This document shows, piece after piece, positions 14,221-16,555 of a stretch of DNA of 16,555 bases. Each line of letters opens with the position of its first letter. The first letter of the stretch is position 1. A program made the position numbers and the translations under genes. The notes under the pieces are model-generated. The model was not told the origin of the DNA. It did not search any database and saw only the letters and a list, made by a program, of their open reading frames with translations. The DNA is from SpSt-28 sp044343155 (lineage in GTDB: Archaea; Aenigmatarchaeota; Aenigmatarchaeia; CG10238-14; SpSt-28): positions 1 to 16,555 of the forward strand of contig JAVZSS010000011.1 in the NCBI GenBank assembly GCA_044343155.1, written 5' to 3'.

Positions 14221-14305
14221 CGCTGGGGGCGGGATTTGAACCCGCAAGGGCGTAAGCCCACAGGCTTAGCAGACCTGCGCCTTAACCAGGTTCGGCCACC
14301 CCAGC
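14221..14305 (-). tRNA. tRNA-Ser (GCT anticodon)
   Basis: Read on the minus strand from 14305, an 85-base class II tRNA folds cleanly. The acceptor stem is GCTGGGG/CCCCAGC, with discriminator G73 at 14221, as expected for serine. The D arm contains the GG pair. The anticodon stem CAGGT/GCCTG encloses loop CTGCTAA with anticodon GCT, which reads AGC and AGT. The long variable arm is GGGC-TTAC-GCCC. The T arm is GCGGG-TTCAAAT-CCCGC. No CCA is encoded, so it must be added enzymatically, and no intron is seen. The GC-rich stems stand out against the AT-rich surroundings. Confidence 0.97.
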
Positions 14306-14371
14306 ATATTAAAAATTATTTCTCTAAACTTTTATATTGAGAATATAAAATTTATCATCGGAGGGAGTAAA
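14306..14371. promoter_or_regulatory. Divergent promoter region for tRNA-Ser and the PRC-barrel gene
   Basis: A TATA-like element at 14328-14340 reads CTTTTATATTG rightward and CAATATAAAAG leftward. Its centre is about 29 bases from the tRNA 5' end and about 26 bases from 14360, where a rightward transcript would begin exactly at the SD of the PRC-barrel gene (GGAGGGAG, 14360-14367, four bases before ATG 14372). One element may therefore serve both directions. Assignment is by spacing only. Confidence 0.5.
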
Positions 14372-14665
14372 ATGGTAACTATAAAAGATATAACTGAAAT
14401 GTTTGATAAGGATGTATTCACAAACAAGGGATATTACTTAGGAAGGTTAAAGGATATAGAAATAGATGTTTCAACTTTTAGAATAAGATCTTTAGTTATA
14501 GAAACTTCTCCAAACACAGAAATGGGAAGACTTTTAGGAGGAAAAAGAGTAATAGTTCCATATTCTGTAGTTCAAGCAGTTGGAGATGTAGTAATAACAA
14601 AGCACATAGTAGCAGCATCACCACAAGAAGGAGAGATATCTAAAGAAGAGGTACAAAAACTTTAG
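14372..14665 (+). CDS. PRC-barrel domain protein
   Basis: The 97-residue protein is a single PRC-barrel. Strands cover VFTNKGYYLGRLKDIEIDV (15-33), FRIRSLVIE (36-44), KRVIVPYSVVQAVGDVVIT (58-76) and a final charged helix (EISKEEVQKL). Residues 45-57 (TSPNTEMGRLLGG) form a loop typical of the archaeal versions. PRC-barrels were first defined in the photosynthetic reaction-centre H subunit and RimM. Small stand-alone archaeal members include the CdpB cell-division proteins that bind SepF, and this size fits them, though I cannot prove orthology. A strong SD precedes the start, implying efficient translation. It is a single-gene unit, divergent from tRNA-Ser and convergent with the rhomboid gene. 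Confidence 0.85.
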   Translation: MVTIKDITEMFDKDVFTNKGYYLGRLKDIEIDVSTFRIRSLVIETSPNTEMGRLLGGKRVIVPYSVVQAVGDVVITKHIVAASPQEGEISKEEVQKL

Positions 14666-14685
14666 TTTTTACTTTTTTTAATTCT
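14666..14685 (+). terminator. T-rich terminator after the PRC-barrel gene
   Basis: Immediately after the PRC-barrel stop come T5 (14666-14670) and T7 (14673-14679), an oligo-T tract expected to end the rightward transcript. The 20 bases are all that separate it from the stop of the convergent rhomboid gene. Confidence 0.5.
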
Positions 14686-15258
14686 TTACCAATATCTATA
14701 TCTTCTGTAATAAATTCTCGACCTTTTTATTTTTATATATTCACCATATAGAAACCCGAAAAGCATACCTCCCAAATGAGCAGCATGGGCTATGGAACTA
14801 GGAAAAAACATTCCGATAAATGAACCAATAGCCCAAAGAAAAGCCGCAACTATTAAGGGCATAGGAACAAAGTAAACATAAACTATTGCATATGGTCTAA
14901 GAGAAGCCAAGGCACCAATTATTCCATATATTGCACCAGAAGCGCCAACAGCAGGTATTTCAGGGTCTGGTGTTGTTAATAAAAATAAAATATTACCAAA
15001 TAGTCCAGAAATAAAAAATATTTTAAGAAAAGTTTTTTTACCTACTAAGCTTTCTAGATAAATTCCAAAAAAGAATAATGCAAGCATATTATAAAAGAGA
15101 TGGGCAAAATTTGCATGTAAAAACATAGATGTTATAAATATCCATGGCCTTTCTAAAACTTTACTTGGAATAAAAGAAAAAGTTTCGAAGAATCCTGGTA
15201 TGTTTTCAAAAAAGAATATTATAGTCATAAAAACAATAAGCTGAAGTGTTAATTTCAT
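14686..15258 (-). CDS. Rhomboid family intramembrane serine protease
   Basis: The 190-residue polytopic protein has the compact six-helix rhomboid core. The conserved motifs are complete: H48-x4-H53-L-x2-N57-M in the second helix region (Asn57 for the oxyanion hole), GASGAIYG with catalytic Ser107 (105-112), and HAAHLGG with catalytic His161 (158-164). Rhomboids cleave transmembrane substrates within the membrane; the substrate here is unknown. The C-terminal cytoplasmic tail is short, basic and aromatic (RSRIYYRRYRYW). Its start overlaps the stop of the CBS gene by ATGA (15255-15258), showing translational coupling. All catalytic residues are present, so it should be an active protease and not a pseudoprotease. 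Confidence 0.95.
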   Translation of the reverse strand: MKLTLQLIVFMTIIFFFENIPGFFETFSFIPSKVLERPWIFITSMFLHANFAHLFYNMLALFFFGIYLESLVGKKTFLKIFFISGLFGNILFLLTTPDPEIPAVGASGAIYGIIGALASLRPYAIVYVYFVPMPLIVAAFLWAIGSFIGMFFPSSIAHAAHLGGMLFGFLYGEYIKIKRSRIYYRRYRYW

Positions 15259-16298
15259 AATTTTTTCCCTCTTTCTTTTTCTTGAATAATTTTTCTGTTA
15301 GCTAAATCTCTCAATTCTTTTAATAAAGAAAACTTATCATAGGAAATTGAGGAAAATAAAAATGATTTGTTTTTAAAATAAATCTTAATTTTACCTTCAT
15401 ACTTTTCTTTTCCACCTATTTTTTCTAATATTATAGCAACTTTCTCAACCCCTATTTTTTTCCATTTTTCTAGTGAAAAAGAAAAAACTTTTTCCACTTC
15501 TTCAAGTTTTATTCCTGAAGTTAATATAGGAATTTTTTCTTTTTCAAAAAATAGCATTAAAATATCTCTTGGTTTAATAATTCCTATTGGTTTTCCATCT
15601 CCAACAACAATAACTTCTTCATAATCTTTAAAATAATTAACTATATTTTCTATTGTTTCATCTTTCTTGCATGTAATTGGAGAAAATGAAAAGTTTTTTA
15701 CAGGATTGTTTAAAAAATTTACTTTTTCTTTTGCTGATTTTAAAGATTCTATGCTTTCTTTTTCTTTCGAAACCAATTTTGCAAATGAAAATATATTTAT
15801 GCAACCAACCAATTTTTCTTCCCAGTTTACTATTGGTAAAGAAGATATGTTATATTTTTCCATCATGCGAATTGCTTTTTTTAGACTATCATTTTCTTCT
15901 ATTGTTATTGGTTTATTCATAATTTCTTCAACTTTAATTCCAGAAATTTTAATTCCTTTAGTTATTATATCAACTTCACTCAATATTCCAACAACTTCTC
16001 CATTTTTTAAAACCGGTAGTGCCCTATTTCCCACTTCTAATAAAATTTTGATTGCTTTTTCTAAATCATAATTTTCTTCCAAATAAAATGTTTTTTTAAT
16101 AATTTTTTTTACACTAGTTTTACTTAAATCAGATTTAATTTTAATTATATCTTTTATGTAGACCATACCTTCAAAATTTTTATTTATTATAGGAATTTGA
16201 TGAATCCTATTTTTAACCATTAATTCAACAGCTTTGGAAATGGTGGAATTTTCATTTAGTGAAATTACATTTTTATTCATTACATCTTCAACTTTCAT
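15255..16298 (-). CDS. Four-CBS-domain protein with a possible S30AE/HPF-like C-terminal domain
   Basis: The 347-residue soluble protein contains two Bateman modules, with CBS domains at about 3-54 (starting VEDVMNKNVISL), 63-114, 123-176 (VEEIMNKPITI) and 200-250. Such pairs bind AMP, ATP, SAM or other adenosyl ligands and sense energy state. The last 90 residues (about 258-347) are not CBS. Their order (helix EEVEKVFSFSLEKWKK, strand VEKVAIILEKI, strand KYEGKIKIYFKN, strand SFLFSSISY, helix SLLKELRDLANRKI and a basic tail) resembles the beta-alpha S30AE/HPF ribosome-hibernation domain. That match is by eye only. The gene lies 22 bases downstream of a DRG-family GTPase and overlaps the rhomboid gene. 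The ATG at 16298 gives a CBS domain starting at residue 3. An adenylate-sensing ribosome factor is the working idea. Confidence 0.85.
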   Translation of the reverse strand: MKVEDVMNKNVISLNENSTISKAVELMVKNRIHQIPIINKNFEGMVYIKDIIKIKSDLSKTSVKKIIKKTFYLEENYDLEKAIKILLEVGNRALPVLKNGEVVGILSEVDIITKGIKISGIKVEEIMNKPITIEENDSLKKAIRMMEKYNISSLPIVNWEEKLVGCINIFSFAKLVSKEKESIESLKSAKEKVNFLNNPVKNFSFSPITCKKDETIENIVNYFKDYEEVIVVGDGKPIGIIKPRDILMLFFEKEKIPILTSGIKLEEVEKVFSFSLEKWKKIGVEKVAIILEKIGGKEKYEGKIKIYFKNKSFLFSSISYDKFSLLKELRDLANRKIIQEKERGKKL

Positions 16299-16320
16299 AA
16301 AAATTGAGTTGTTTTTTAAA

Positions 16321-16555
16321 TTAAAAATGTAATTCTACTATATCTCCATCTTTTAACTCATATTCTAAACCAACTTTTTTACCAGAGTAATTACTTTTGT
16401 CATAAATTCGAGCAAATTTAAAAGTTTTTAACCATTCTTCATTAATCTTTTTGATTAAATCCTTTAGTTTTTCCCCTCTTCTTAATACAACAGCTCTTTT
16501 TTCAACTTCTTTATTTGGAGGTTTAGTAAACACTCTTATAATTTCTGCTTCTTTA
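16321..16555 (-). CDS. DRG-family GTPase, C-terminal TGS domain (5' end outside window)
   Basis: The frame runs open to the window edge at 16555, so only the last 77 residues of a protein usually about 360-390 residues long are seen. They form a TGS domain: EAEIIRVFTKPPNKEVEKR, then AVVLRRGEKLKDLIKKINEE, FKFARIYDKSNYSGKKVGLE and DGDIVELHF. The R-V-F/Y-T-K-P-P and F-K-F/Y-A-R-I/V signatures are specific to the developmentally regulated GTP-binding (DRG/Rbg) group. These proteins associate with ribosomes in eukaryotes and help stalled translation. The G domain is outside the window, so activity cannot be judged. It heads or precedes a leftward group with the CBS protein and rhomboid protease. 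A GTG at 16533 is not the real start, since family similarity continues upstream. Confidence 0.9.
   Translation of the reverse strand, partial: KEAEIIRVFTKPPNKEVEKRAVVLRRGEKLKDLIKKINEEWLKTFKFARIYDKSNYSGKKVGLEYELKDGDIVELHF

Noticed and set aside
15667..16071. 134-residue rightward open frame opposite the CBS gene
   Set aside because: Phe/Ser/Ile-rich antisense shadow of an AT-rich gene; no domain and no promoter or SD.
1..16555. CRISPR array, insertion sequence or integrated element
   Set aside because: No spaced direct repeats, transposase or integrase motifs or terminal inverted repeats were seen, and base composition is even apart from the tRNA.

Overview
The window is AT-rich (about 30% G+C by eye), very densely packed DNA from an archaeon. 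Topoisomerase VI A and B, a PCNA clamp, a thermosome, an Rpo11 RNA polymerase subunit, MBF1, an archaeal-type uS19, a DRG-family GTPase and a PRC-barrel protein are together diagnostic of Archaea. The small intergenic gaps, the scattering of genes that are usually clustered (uS19 stands alone) and the style of the type IV pilus-like locus suggest a small-genome, DPANN-like lineage. That placement is inference; no 16S gene is present. TAA, TAG and TGA all act as stops, nearly all starts are ATG, and Arg is mostly AGA/AGG.

Left part (1-5920), information processing and proteostasis: the 3' end of top6B and complete top6A; amrS, a radical SAM enzyme of the AmmeMemoRadiSam group; leftward rpsS (uS19) abutting it tail to tail; a divergent 39-aa zinc-finger gene; leftward PCNA preceded by a small OB-fold gene; and a thermosome gene with a clear TATA box and Shine-Dalgarno (SD) site.

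Centre (5971-12830), a rightward type IV pilus/secretion-like locus: a coiled-coil protein with a proline-rich tail, two small proteins with N-terminal membrane anchors (pilin-like), a long PilT/TadA-type ATPase, two different TadC/GspF-like platform proteins, a third pilin-like protein and a 412-residue membrane-anchored protein with 15 N-glycosylation sequons. These would build a surface filament or secretion apparatus. No prepilin peptidase is in the window, so the machine is only partly encoded here.

Right part (12862-16555): rpo11 converges on a leftward set made of tRNA-Ser(GCT), a class I methyltransferase and MBF1, which look co-transcribed. A PRC-barrel gene diverges from the tRNA. 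It converges on a leftward DRG GTPase (3' part only), a four-CBS-domain protein whose C-terminus resembles the S30AE/HPF ribosome-hibernation fold, and a rhomboid protease.

The points most worth following are the pilus-like locus with its extracytoplasmic Cys4 loop and sequon-rich surface protein, the possible CBS-HPF fusion behind a translational GTPase, and the tRNA-headed methyltransferase/MBF1 transcript. No mobile element, CRISPR array or rRNA was seen, and there is no gene-free stretch above 100 bases.
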